17,524 bases of DNA, taken from assembly GCA_905215795.1 (NCBI GenBank), contig CAJMRV010000017.1, positions 1 to 17,524 of the forward strand, read 5' to 3'. Made by a program: the position numbers and the translations under genes. Source of the stretch: an uncultured bacterium (GTDB lineage Bacteria > Pseudomonadota > Gammaproteobacteria > Burkholderiales > Burkholderiaceae_F). Positions 1 to 8,018 of this stretch are shown in pieces. The notes under the pieces were generated by a model. It had not been told where the DNA came from. It made no database searches and saw nothing but the letters and a program-made list of their open reading frames with translations. The number at the start of each line of letters is the position of its first letter. The stretch's first letter is position 1.

Positions 1-575
1 AGGTACGAGGCGGTCGTCCTCAGGGTTCCCGTCCCCAGGGGCGAAGGCGTGAGCAGAAGGAGCGTCCGGTTCACCCCCGGCGTGGCGGCGCCCCAAAGGA
101 GCGCGGTGAGGCTCCGGATGGAGCGGCCGTCGTGAAGGAGCGTGCCCCGCAGGACGACGCGTTCCTCGAGCGCGGTGGAGCGCACGCCCATCGCGGCCTC
201 CGCCTCGGCGAGCCTCCTCATGACGGCGCCCAGGGCGCCCAATTTCCCGGCCGGTCCTGTGAGGACGGGCTGGACGGCCGCGTTGTCCAGGCCGAGCGAG
301 GCGGCCGCGGAGACGACGAGCGCGTCGACGAGCCCCGCCGGGAGGGCGTCGCCGCCCGTGCCCATGAAGCCCTCGTGGATGAAGATGCGGCGCAGGGAGA
401 TCGGGCTCTCGCGCCTGTCGAGGATGAGCCGGGGCGCGCCCTCCATGAAGGCGGTGCGCCGCACCCTCAGGGCGGAGGAGGCACCCGGCGGCAGCACCAC
501 GGAAAGGAGCGCTCCGTCGCGGCTCGCTCCGAGATGCATCCGTACGGAGGCGTCGAAAACGTCGTTTGGATCCAT
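1..575 (-). CDS. Unrecognised protein, N-terminal 191 residues (runs off the left edge)
   Basis: The frame is open from an ATG at 575-573 to the window edge with no stop, so only the first 191 codons are visible. The start follows a good Shine-Dalgarno stretch (AGGGAGAGGA, about 576-587). The protein begins MDPNDVFDASVRMHLG. I see no signal peptide and no clear membrane segment, although a hydrophobic run (TLLLLTP) lies about 20 residues before the edge. The visible part is rich in Ala, Leu, Arg and Gly and has G-rich turns such as GFMGTGGDALPAG. I do not recognise the family. ArgJ often sits next to secA in related genomes, but this N-terminus does not resemble ArgJ. The start lies 99 nt after the secA stop, just past a stem-loop, so the gene may be read partly from secA transcripts. 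Coding status rests on the long open frame, the ribosome binding site and GC-rich codon use like its neighbours. Confidence 0.7.
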   Translation of the reverse strand, partial: MDPNDVFDASVRMHLGASRDGALLSVVLPPGASSALRVRRTAFMEGAPRLILDRRESPISLRRIFIHEGFMGTGGDALPAGLVDALVVSAAASLGLDNAAVQPVLTGPAGKLGALGAVMRRLAEAEAAMGVRSTALEERVVLRGTLLHDGRSIRSLTALLWGAATPGVNRTLLLLTPSPLGTGTLRTTASY

Positions 576-596
576 GTCCTCTCCCTCTTGAAATGG

Positions 597-645
597 AAAC
601 CGCCCGAGGGCCCGTTCTTGTCGACGGGCTTCCCGGGCGGTCGTT
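597..645 (-). terminator. Stem-loop after secA, probable intrinsic terminator or attenuator
   Basis: The outer arms are 599-606 (ACCGCCCG) and 634-641 (CGGGCGGT). The inner arms are 610-615 (GCCCGT) and 624-629 (ACGGGC), around an 8-nt loop. Read on the minus strand, the structure begins about 30 nt after the secA stop and is followed by an interrupted T tract (TTTCCATTT). The poor T tract suggests partial termination. The next minus-strand gene begins about 20 nt further on, so read-through is likely. Confidence 0.6.
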
Positions 646-674
646 TCTGAATCACTCAGGCCGGTCGGAACCGA

Positions 675-3356
675 TCAGTTGAGCTTGCCGTGGCATTCCT
701 TGAACTTCTTGCCGGAACCACACGGGCAGGGGTCGTTTCGGCCCACGCCCTCGAAGATCGCGGCGTCGGCCATGGCCTGTTCGTCGAGCGCGCTGCCCGA
801 GGAGGCGGGCACCTGACGGGGGGCCGGCTCGGGTTCGGGAGCGGGTTCGGGCATGCGGATCTCGACCTGCATGAGCACGGTGACGAGCGTCTCGCGGATT
901 TGTTCGAGCAGCTGGTCGAACATCTCGAAGGCCTCGCGCTTGTACTCCTGCTTGGGCTGCTTCTGGGCGTAGCCGCGCAGGTAGATGCCCTGGCGCAGGG
1001 CGTCGAGCGCCGAGATGTGCTGACGCCAGAGCTGGTCGATGACCTGCAGGAGGACGTCGCGGGCGAAGCCGGAGAAGGCCTCCTTCGTGACGAGCTCCTC
1101 TTTGGCGCCGTAACGGACGTTGACGTCCTCGAGGAGCTTCTCGAGGAGGTCCTCGTCGGTGAACTGGTCGTTCTCATCGAGCATGGCCTTGAAGTCCATG
1201 TCGATGCCGAAGGACGTCTTCAGACGTTCGCGCAGGCCGTCGAGGTCCCACTGTTCCTCGACCGTCTCGGCGGGCACGAAGCTCCTGAAGAGGTCGGTGA
1301 AGTAGCCCTCGCGGAGGTCGCGCAGCAGGTCGTCGATGCTCTCGGCCTCGAGGATCTGGTTGCGCAGGCCGTAGATTTCACGGCGCTGGTCGTTCTGGAC
1401 GTCGTCGAATTCGAGGAGCTGCTTGCGGATGTCGTAGTTGCGGCCCTCGACCTTGCGCTGGGCGGACTCGATCATGCGCGAGAGCATCTTCGATTCGATC
1501 GCGACGCCTTCCTCGAGCTTGAGCTTGTCGGCGACGTTGCGCATGCGGTCGCCGCCGAAGATGCGCAGGAGCTGGTCCTCCATGGAGAGGTAGAAGCAGG
1601 AGCTGCCCGGGTCGCCCTGACGGCCGGCACGGCCGCGGAGCTGGTTGTCGATGCGTCGGGATTCATGGCGCTCGGAGCCGATGATGCGAAGGCCCCCGGC
1701 CTTGATCACCTCTTCGTGCAGGCCCTTCCACTCGGTGCGCACGGCCTCGATGCGGGCGGCCTTTTCCTCGTCGGTGAGGGACGGGTCGCGTTCGATGGCC
1801 TCGACGGCCTTGTTCACGCCGCCGCCGAGCACGATGTCGGTGCCTCGGCCGGCCATGTTCGTCGCGATCGTGACCATGCCGGGACGGCCGGCGTCGAGCA
1901 CGATCTGGGCTTCCTTCTCGTGCTGCTTGGCGTTGAGCACGTTGTGGGGGATGCCCTCCTTCTTGAGCATCGCCGAGAGGATCTCGGAGTTCTCGATCGA
2001 GGTGGTGCCGAGGAGCACCGGCTGGCGCCTGGCGTTGCAGGCCTTGACGTCCTCGATGATCGCGCGGTACTTCTCGTTGACCGTGCGGAACACCTTGTCG
2101 TGCTCGTCGATGCGGATCATCTTGCGGTGGGTCGGGATGACGACCGTCTCAAGACCGTAGATGTCCTGGAATTCGTAGGCCTCGGTGTCGGCCGTGCCGG
2201 TCATGCCCGAGAGCTTCTCGTACATGCGGAAGTAGTTCTGGAACGTGATCGAGGCGAGCGTCTGGTTCTCCTGCTGGATCTTGACGCCTTCCTTGGCCTC
2301 GACGGCCTGGTGCAGACCGTCGCTCCAGCGGCGGCCCGGCATGAGGCGGCCGGTGAACTCGTCGACGATGACCACCTCGCCGTTCTGGACGACGTAGTGC
2401 TGGTCGCGGTTGAAGAGCGTGTGGGCCCTCAGCGCGGCGATCAGGTGGTGCATCAGGATGATGTTCTTCGGGGAGTAAAGCGATTCGTTGGTCTGGATAA
2501 GGCCGCGTTCGACGAGGAGCTTCTCGAGGAACTCGTGGCCCTTTTCGCTGAGGTAGACCTGGTGGGCCTTCTCGTCGACCCAGTAGTGGCCGTCGCCCTT
2601 TTCATCGGCCTGGCGCGTCAGAAGCGGCGGGAGCTCGTTGACGGCCGTGTAGAGGTCGACGTTGTCGTTGGCGGGACCGGAGATGATCAGCGGCGTGCGG
2701 GCCTCGTCGATCAGGATCGAGTCCACTTCGTCGACGATGGCGTAGTGAAGGGGACGCTGCTGGCGCTGCGAGACGTGCGTGACCATGTTGTCGCGCAGGT
2801 AGTCGAAGCCGAATTCGTTGTTCGTGCCGTAGGTGATGTCGGAGGCGTAGGCCATGCGCTTGGTTTCGGGATCCTGGTTCGAGAGGATCTTGCCCACGGA
2901 GAGGCCCAGCCAGTTGTACAAACGGCCCATCCAGTCCGCGTCGCGGCTGGCGAGGTAGTCGTTGACGGTCACGACGTGGCAGCCCTTGCCGGGGAGCGCG
3001 TTCAGGTAGACGGCGAGCGTGGCCGTGAGGGTCTTGCCCTCGCCGGTGCGCATTTCGGCGATCTTGCCGTCGTGGAGCACCATGCCGCCGATGAGCTGGA
3101 CGTCGTAGTGGCGCATGCCCATCACGCGGACGGAGGCTTCACGCACCACGGCGAACGCCTCGGGGAGGAGGTCGTCGGTCGTTTCGCCCTTGGCGAGACG
3201 TTCGCGGAATTCGATGGTCTTGGCCTTCAACTGCTCGTCGCTCAACGCCTGCATGGCGGGTTCGAGCTTGTTGATGACCTCGCATTTGCGACGATACTGC
3301 TTGATCAGTCGATCGTTGCGACTGCCGAAGATTTTGGTGAGGATTTCGTCAAACAT
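675..3356 (-). CDS. secA: Preprotein translocase ATPase SecA
   Basis: SecA is the cytoplasmic motor that binds preproteins and SecYEG and uses ATP hydrolysis to push unfolded proteins through the inner membrane. The 893-residue product has the usual full length. The N-terminus ([11 protein letters not shown]) matches the family start. Walker A is MRTGEGKT at residues 102-109. The Walker B/DEAD-like segment reads [16 protein letters not shown], and later helicase motifs GRGTDI and GRAGRQGD are present. The C-terminus carries the zinc and SecB-binding motif [14 protein letters not shown], with ligands Cys877, Cys879, Cys888 and His889. The ATG at 3356 lacks a strong Shine-Dalgarno sequence (upstream GAAAAAGACCA), but the conserved N-terminus fixes it. 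The gene diverges from the DciA-like gene across a 234-nt region and is followed by a stem-loop. I see nothing abnormal in the protein. Confidence 0.98.
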   Translation of the reverse strand: MFDEILTKIFGSRNDRLIKQYRRKCEVINKLEPAMQALSDEQLKAKTIEFRERLAKGETTDDLLPEAFAVVREASVRVMGMRHYDVQLIGGMVLHDGKIAEMRTGEGKTLTATLAVYLNALPGKGCHVVTVNDYLASRDADWMGRLYNWLGLSVGKILSNQDPETKRMAYASDITYGTNNEFGFDYLRDNMVTHVSQRQQRPLHYAIVDEVDSILIDEARTPLIISGPANDNVDLYTAVNELPPLLTRQADEKGDGHYWVDEKAHQVYLSEKGHEFLEKLLVERGLIQTNESLYSPKNIILMHHLIAALRAHTLFNRDQHYVVQNGEVVIVDEFTGRLMPGRRWSDGLHQAVEAKEGVKIQQENQTLASITFQNYFRMYEKLSGMTGTADTEAYEFQDIYGLETVVIPTHRKMIRIDEHDKVFRTVNEKYRAIIEDVKACNARRQPVLLGTTSIENSEILSAMLKKEGIPHNVLNAKQHEKEAQIVLDAGRPGMVTIATNMAGRGTDIVLGGGVNKAVEAIERDPSLTDEEKAARIEAVRTEWKGLHEEVIKAGGLRIIGSERHESRRIDNQLRGRAGRQGDPGSSCFYLSMEDQLLRIFGGDRMRNVADKLKLEEGVAIESKMLSRMIESAQRKVEGRNYDIRKQLLEFDDVQNDQRREIYGLRNQILEAESIDDLLRDLREGYFTDLFRSFVPAETVEEQWDLDGLRERLKTSFGIDMDFKAMLDENDQFTDEDLLEKLLEDVNVRYGAKEELVTKEAFSGFARDVLLQVIDQLWRQHISALDALRQGIYLRGYAQKQPKQEYKREAFEMFDQLLEQIRETLVTVLMQVEIRMPEPAPEPEPAPRQVPASSGSALDEQAMADAAIFEGVGRNDPCPCGSGKKFKECHGKLN

Positions 3357-3590
3357 TGGTCTTTTTCGTTAATTGCTGAGAATTCGTTGGCTGCTCCCGG
3401 CTGACGAAGCTTGTTAGCCTAGACGTCAACAGCACGATAACACGCCCTGCGCGATGGTTCCCGACAGGGGGAATCCCGGGGGTCCGCGCGGACGTTCAGA
3501 ATTGAAAGATTATCGCATAAAAAACCACGCAGGCTCATTTCATTAGGAAACTCGGTGTTATCCTTAATGTCACACTTCGAGCGAGGACAC
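3357..3590. promoter_or_regulatory. Divergent intergenic region between secA and the DciA-like gene
   Basis: This 234-nt spacer must carry the promoters for both divergent genes. It is more AT-rich than its surroundings around 3501-3525. On the minus strand, TGCGATAAT (complement of 3509-3517) resembles an extended -10 element for secA, but I find no good -35. On the plus strand, TTGAAA at 3502-3507 could be a -35, but no convincing -10 follows at normal spacing. A perfect 12-bp palindrome, GTCCGCGCGGAC, lies at 3482-3493 and could be an operator or a hairpin in the secA leader. The assignment of individual elements is tentative. Confidence 0.4.
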
Positions 3591-5555
3591 ATGAACAGGA
3601 AAAAGGGCCTGCGCAGCGGCGCGATGCAATCGATCGGACGAATCTTCGAGACCCCCGACAAGAGCCGGGCGGCCTCGCTTTTCGAGTCCTTCCGACTGGC
3701 CAGGCTCGCAGGCAAGGCGATCGCGCCGGTCCTCCAGAACATGCACCTCAACGTGAGCTTCTACTCGGGGGCGAACTGCCGCGTCGAGGACGACACCCTC
3801 GTGCTCCTCGTGAACGCGCCCTCCCAGGAGAACCGCCTGCGGCAGATGACGACGCGCCTGACGGCCGCGCTCATCAGGGCCGAACTCCCCTTGAACGGGG
3901 TGAAGATCCGCATCGTGAGCCGCGACCATGAACGTGCCGCGCCCGAACCGGCACGCGTCGAGCGCGAGTCCTCGCTTCTCGGCGCCATCAGCCTCGCTGA
4001 GAACATCGAGCTCATCGAATCGCCCCCGCTGAGGAGCGTCCTCACCTCGTTGAAGAGCCGCCTCTCGCCGGTGAGCTCCGACAACCCCCTGTTCGTCGTC
4101 TCGCGCCTCAACGTCCTCATCAAGGACTACGAGGAAATGAAGGAGCGCCTCGAAGAGGAGCTCCGCCGCATCGACTCGCTCATCGAGGAGAGCCGCCCGC
4201 TCGAACCACGCTTCATCTACACGGCCACGACGGCCCGCCACAACATGGAGCAGCACGCCCGCCACGAGCAGCTCAAGGCGCACAGGGACGAGGTGAACTC
4301 CCGCCTGATCACCGTCGGCCTGCTCCTGCCGAGCCTCGCCGAGCTCCTCGAGATCGCCTCCCTTGAACCCGAGTTCGTCGGGGAGACGCTCGACGAGTAC
4401 CGACCGGCGGCCCACTTCGCGCCGCCCCCCTTCGAATTCCACTACCACCCGGACAGTCCCGCGGGAGCCGACGCGCTCACGAAGATCCTCCCCGGCATCG
4501 AGACGCCCGAACTGCGCCGGGCGCTCTCCAGGCTCGCCTCGAACCTCTCGCCCGCCGACCATGAGGAAAGGCTCGTCCGTCTTGAATACAAGCTCCAGGA
4601 ACTGCGCTTCTCCCTGGCGCTCTCCCCGGCGGAACTCGCCCGTCTGGAGGCGATTCCCGGCGAAGTGCGCCGCGGAGCGCTCACCTATGAGGAGGCCGTG
4701 GCCGCCGTCGCCGACATCGAACGGCGCCGCCGCCCGGGAGAAACCGTGAACACGGAGCCCAAGGCTGAAGAAGAGTCCACGAGGCCTGAAAAGAACCTCG
4801 TCGGATCGAGCTTCCTGCGTCACGTCGACGAAGGGACGAGCCCCGCCCTCAAGGCGGCCCTGCTCGCGCTCTCCGAAGCGGTCAAGCCCGCCGAGGCCAC
4901 CCCCTTCGAGGCCGCCATGGAGCGGATCGGCTGGATCGAGAGGCGCCTTCGCGAAGCGGGCGCCGCAGCGAAGCTCGAAGTGCAGCGCCACGACGTCTCC
5001 TACTTCGGCGAGGCGGCCATCAACGAGCGGGAGGACGCCCTCAAGGAGGCCTTCCTCGCCAGGACCGCCTCGATCGAGGCCCTGCTCGCGACGCTCACGG
5101 AGGAAAGGGATGCGCTCCTCAAGGGGGGCGACCCCGACGAGATCCTCGGGGAGCTCGACGAACTCGAGGCGGCCCTCGACGCCCTGACGAGCGACGATGA
5201 CGCCGCCCGATCAGCGGAAGGGGAAACGAGCGGCGCCCCGGCGTCCGCCGACGCCGGCACGGAGGAAAAAGAAGAAGAAAACGCCTCCGGCAACCGGACG
5301 GCTCCTGCTCCGAGGGATCCCCAACGCCTGATCGACCTCATGTTCAGCGCGCCGCCCGCGACCCGCGATGAACTCTTCCCCGACAACGACGAAGGGAGCG
5401 GATCCGCAACGGAAACCGCTCCCTCGGGAGAGTCAGGCGTCGTTCATTCCGACGAAGCCGCCCGCCGCGTCCTGGAGACGAGCGAGAAGATCGAGTCGGA
5501 AGCGCTCCGGAACAAGCTCAGGGAGCTCGCCGGAAAGCTCGGGACGCACCGCTAG
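3591..5555 (+). CDS. DciA-like (DUF721) domain protein with a long repeat-containing helical extension
   Basis: The N-terminal third resembles DciA/DUF721, the family that loads or recruits the replicative helicase DnaB in bacteria lacking DnaC. Residues about 31-110 include LARLAGKAIAPVLQN, VEDDTLVLLVNAPSQENRLR and VKIRIV, the usual DUF721 layout. A DUF721 gene opposite lpxC and beside secA is the betaproteobacterial arrangement. Ordinary members are roughly 100-200 residues, whereas this one is 654. The remainder is charged and helix-rich, with coiled-coil-like stretches (for example about 178-200 and 440-530) and an acidic, disordered-looking tract at about 533-620. An E(S/T)PxLRxxLxxLxxxLxP motif occurs at residues 143-160, 304-321 and 416-433, with a degenerate copy at 635-651 at the extreme C-terminus. 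I chose the ATG at 3591 because GAGCGAGGA lies just upstream; an ATG at 3555 in the same frame has no such site. The function of the extension is unknown. The DciA call is by eye and the helicase role is inferred. Confidence 0.8.
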   Translation: MNRKKGLRSGAMQSIGRIFETPDKSRAASLFESFRLARLAGKAIAPVLQNMHLNVSFYSGANCRVEDDTLVLLVNAPSQENRLRQMTTRLTAALIRAELPLNGVKIRIVSRDHERAAPEPARVERESSLLGAISLAENIELIESPPLRSVLTSLKSRLSPVSSDNPLFVVSRLNVLIKDYEEMKERLEEELRRIDSLIEESRPLEPRFIYTATTARHNMEQHARHEQLKAHRDEVNSRLITVGLLLPSLAELLEIASLEPEFVGETLDEYRPAAHFAPPPFEFHYHPDSPAGADALTKILPGIETPELRRALSRLASNLSPADHEERLVRLEYKLQELRFSLALSPAELARLEAIPGEVRRGALTYEEAVAAVADIERRRRPGETVNTEPKAEEESTRPEKNLVGSSFLRHVDEGTSPALKAALLALSEAVKPAEATPFEAAMERIGWIERRLREAGAAAKLEVQRHDVSYFGEAAINEREDALKEAFLARTASIEALLATLTEERDALLKGGDPDEILGELDELEAALDALTSDDDAARSAEGETSGAPASADAGTEEKEEENASGNRTAPAPRDPQRLIDLMFSAPPATRDELFPDNDEGSGSATETAPSGESGVVHSDEAARRVLETSEKIESEALRNKLRELAGKLGTHR

Positions 5556-5559
5556 GACG

Positions 5560-6486
5560 TCAGTCGTCGAGAACATCCGTCCCCTGGACGGGACGGCAGA
5601 AGTCGACGGGACAGTCCTCGTCATTTTCAAAGGTCACCGACTCCCAGGCCGATTCATCCTCGAGAAGAGCGCGCAGCAGCTTGTTGTTGAGGCCGTGCCC
5701 CGACTTGTGGGCGCAGTAGCGCGCGATGAGCGGCGCACCGAGCACGTAGAGGTCGCCCATGGCGTCGAGCATCTTGTGCTTGACGAACTCATCGTCCGAA
5801 CGGAGCCCCTCGGGATTGAGGATGCGGAACTCGTCCATGACGATCGCGTTGGAAAGCGAGCCGCCCTGGGCGAGGCCGAGCTTGCGGAGCATCTCCACGT
5901 CCTGGACGAAGCCGAACGTGCGGCAGCGGGCGATGGCCTGCTCGTAGGTCACGCGGGAGAAGTCGACCTCGGCCTTCTGGACCGTGCGGTCGATCGCGGG
6001 ATGACCGAAATCAATCGAGAAATCAAGCGCGAAGCCTTCATGGGGTTCGAGACGGGCCCACTTGTCCCCTTCCCTGACCTCGACCGGCTTGAGCACGCGC
6101 ACGAAGCGCCTGGGCGCATCCTGCTCGACGATGCCCGCCTCGTGGAAGAGGAAGACGAAGCTCGAGCCGGAGCCGTCCATGATGGGGATCTCCTGGGCGT
6201 CCACGTCGATGTAGGCGTTGTCGATGCCCAATCCGTTGAAGGCGCTCATCAGGTGTTCGATCGTGGAGACGAACACCTTGCCGACGTTGACGGTGGTGGC
6301 CATCCGCGTGTCGTTGACGTTGAGCGGATGGGCGGGGATCTCGACGGGCGGGTCGAGGTCGACGCGGCGGTAGACGAGGCCGGTGCCGGCCGGGGCGGGA
6401 CGCATCGTCAGGCGGACCTTGCGGCCGCTGTGCAGGCCGATGCCGACCGCCTCGACGGACTTCTTGAGCGTGTGTTGCTTGATCAT
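5560..6486 (-). CDS. lpxC: UDP-3-O-acyl-N-acetylglucosamine deacetylase LpxC
   Basis: LpxC is a cytoplasmic zinc hydrolase that removes the N-acetyl group from UDP-3-O-acyl-GlcNAc, the committed step of lipid A synthesis. The 308-residue product is full length. Zinc ligands are visible as His78 (TIEHLMSA), His237 and Asp241 ([12 protein letters not shown]), and the conserved catalytic-region His264 lies in SGHGLNNK. The LHSG motif near residue 19 and IMDGSGSSF at about 102-110 are also typical. It starts 8 nt after the second ftsZ stop, so the two are probably co-transcribed. This is the usual end of the betaproteobacterial cluster. The stop lies 4 nt from the stop of the convergent plus-strand gene. 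The C-terminal tail ends DVLDD, unlike the hydrophobic tail that FtsH recognises in E. coli LpxC, so turnover may differ (inference). Confidence 0.97.
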   Translation of the reverse strand: MIKQHTLKKSVEAVGIGLHSGRKVRLTMRPAPAGTGLVYRRVDLDPPVEIPAHPLNVNDTRMATTVNVGKVFVSTIEHLMSAFNGLGIDNAYIDVDAQEIPIMDGSGSSFVFLFHEAGIVEQDAPRRFVRVLKPVEVREGDKWARLEPHEGFALDFSIDFGHPAIDRTVQKAEVDFSRVTYEQAIARCRTFGFVQDVEMLRKLGLAQGGSLSNAIVMDEFRILNPEGLRSDDEFVKHKMLDAMGDLYVLGAPLIARYCAHKSGHGLNNKLLRALLEDESAWESVTFENDEDCPVDFCRPVQGTDVLDD

Positions 6487-6494
6487 GCTCTTGT

Positions 6495-7811
6495 TCAGCG
6501 CAGGAAGGTGGGGATCTTGATGCCCTGCACGCCGGGTTCGTCGTCACGCTCGAAGAACGGGGACGGCGCACGTTCGGACGCGGGGGCGGGAGCAGCGGGA
6601 ACAGCCTCGGGCGCCGGTTCGGCGGACGCTTCGGCGGCCTCACCCGGGACTTCTCCGCCTTCGGCGGCGGCTTCGGGAGCGGGCTCGACCGGATCGGCGG
6701 CGGGCTCCGGATCAGCGGCGGGAGCGGGAGCCGGGGCCGGAGCAGCGGCAGGGGCCGTCACGGGCGCCTGGGCGGGCGCGGCGGGCCTGGCGAACGACGG
6801 AGCGGCCGCGGGGCGGGTGAGCTCGTCGAGCGGCTTGAGGCCCACGGGGGCGGCGCCCATGCCGAAGGACGGACCCTTGCTGTCCGAAGGCGTCTCGTCG
6901 AGACCCGTGGCCACGAGCGTCACACGGACCTCGTCGCCCATTTCGGGGACGATCGCGGAGCCCCAGATGACCTGGGCCTGCTTGGAGATGAAGTTCTGGA
7001 GGACCGCCATGGCGCGCTTCATTTCGGACATCGTCACGGATTCGTCGCCCGAGAAGTACACGAGGAGGCCCTGGGCACCCTCGAGGTTGCGGCCTTCGAG
7101 GAGCGGGCAGGAGATGGCGGCCTTGGCGGCCTCGACGGCGCGGTCCGGGCCCGAGCGGCTCGCCAGACCGATGATCGCGGAGCCGCGGATCGTCATGACG
7201 GTCTTGAGGTCCTCGAAGTCGAGGTTGATGTAGCCCGGGGTGTGGATGATGTCGGCGATGCCAACGCAGGCCTTGTAGAGCACGTCGTTGCTCATCTCGT
7301 AGCATTCCTTCATCGTGGCGTCGGGATCGACGTCCTCGAGCTTCTCATTGAGGATGACGAGCATGGAGTCGACCTTGTCGCGCATGCGGCGGGAGCCCTC
7401 GAAGCTGAAGGGGCGCGTCACCACGGCGACGGTGAGGATGCCGAGCTCCTTGGCGATCTCGGCGATCACGGGCGCGGCGCCCGTGCCGGTGCCGCCGCCC
7501 ATGCCGGCGGTGATGAACAGCAGGTGAGAGCCACGGATGGCGTCCTCGATGACGTCGCGCTTGGCGCGGGCCGCCTCGGCGCCCACCTCGGGATTGGCGC
7601 CGGCGCCGAGCCCGGTGTTGCCGAGCTGGATCGTCACGTGGGCGCGGGAACGCTGCAGCGCCTGGTGGTCCGTGTTGGCGGCGATGAATTCGACGCCCTT
7701 GGATCCCTGGGAGATCATGTGTTCGACGGCGTTTCCACCGCCGCCGCCCACGCCGATCACCTTGATCACGGTGTTGAGCGGATCCGTTTCCTGAAGAATT
7801 TCAAAAGACAT
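6495..7811 (-). CDS. ftsZ: Cell division GTPase FtsZ, second tandem copy (internal 10-residue deletion, long linker)
   Basis: This is a 438-residue tubulin-like GTPase paralogue that should polymerise at the division site. The glycine-rich loop is GVGGGGGNA (residues 20-28), the tubulin signature GGGTGTG is at 105-111, and the T7 synergy loop NLDFED is at 196-201 with both aspartates kept. The C-terminal peptide is GIKIPTFLR, the conserved tail that binds FtsA and similar partners. Compared with the neighbouring copy, 10 residues (IAEAGIEELR) are missing after Arg144, corresponding to a clean 30-nt in-frame loss near 7380. They belong to the conserved helix after the FEGxRRM segment that contacts the nucleotide. 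A linker of about 100 residues, rich in Ala, Pro and Glu, separates core and tail. The start matches the other copy residue for residue (MSFE versus MTFE). Whether it hydrolyses GTP or acts as a modulator of the first copy cannot be told from sequence. Confidence 0.93.
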   Translation of the reverse strand: MSFEILQETDPLNTVIKVIGVGGGGGNAVEHMISQGSKGVEFIAANTDHQALQRSRAHVTIQLGNTGLGAGANPEVGAEAARAKRDVIEDAIRGSHLLFITAGMGGGTGTGAAPVIAEIAKELGILTVAVVTRPFSFEGSRRMRDKVDSMLVILNEKLEDVDPDATMKECYEMSNDVLYKACVGIADIIHTPGYINLDFEDLKTVMTIRGSAIIGLASRSGPDRAVEAAKAAISCPLLEGRNLEGAQGLLVYFSGDESVTMSEMKRAMAVLQNFISKQAQVIWGSAIVPEMGDEVRVTLVATGLDETPSDSKGPSFGMGAAPVGLKPLDELTRPAAAPSFARPAAPAQAPVTAPAAAPAPAPAPAADPEPAADPVEPAPEAAAEGGEVPGEAAEASAEPAPEAVPAAPAPASERAPSPFFERDDEPGVQGIKIPTFLR

Positions 7812-8018
7812 CTTGACTCTCTAATAAATTTAAGCTTCTGATTGCATGTCTGATCCAGACCGCCAGTCGACGCCGGTCCGCCTTCAGCGGCCGTCCCTCT
7901 CTTTGTCCGGCTGGAACCACATTCCTGATTGTGCCGTCGGCGGCGTTGACGCCCGTTCCCGGGCGCGTGCATCTCGACGATTTTAAAACGTTTTCGGTCC
8001 TTCTCCGAGTCGATCAGA
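7812..8018. other. Intergenic spacer between the two ftsZ copies
   Basis: This 207-nt gap is the longest within the minus-strand cluster. It holds a perfect GC hairpin at 7950-7965 (CGCCCG, 4-nt loop, CGGGCG), which on the minus strand has a GGAA tetraloop but no following T tract. AT-rich patches lie at about 7980-7990 (TTTTAAAAC on the plus strand) and at 7820-7834 just before the second ftsZ. The latter patches could serve as -10 regions, but I find no matching -35. The spacing allows the second copy its own promoter or post-transcriptional control. Short frames crossing it do not look coding. Confidence 0.45.

Noticed and set aside
690..3404. A 904-codon open frame on the plus strand opposite secA
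   Set aside because: It is an antisense shadow created by GC-rich codon bias. The minus strand encodes a complete SecA with all motifs, and the antisense product is low-complexity and rich in Val, Leu, Asp and Glu.
3570..4991. A 473-codon minus-strand open frame opposite the DciA-like gene, considered as the real gene
   Set aside because: The plus strand shows a recognisable DciA-like domain, a Shine-Dalgarno site and internal protein repeats. The minus frame shows none of these.
6710..6790. A DNA repeat in the GC-rich tract
   Set aside because: It encodes the Ala/Pro-rich linker of the second FtsZ. The repetition is amino-acid low complexity, not a separate element.
5368..7233. A 621-codon plus-strand open frame overlapping the end of the DciA-like gene, lpxC and ftsZ
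   Set aside because: It runs through the 3' end of one real gene and antisense to two others; composition indicates a shadow frame.
7950..7965. An intrinsic terminator between the ftsZ copies
   Set aside because: The hairpin is strong, but no T tract follows it on the minus strand.
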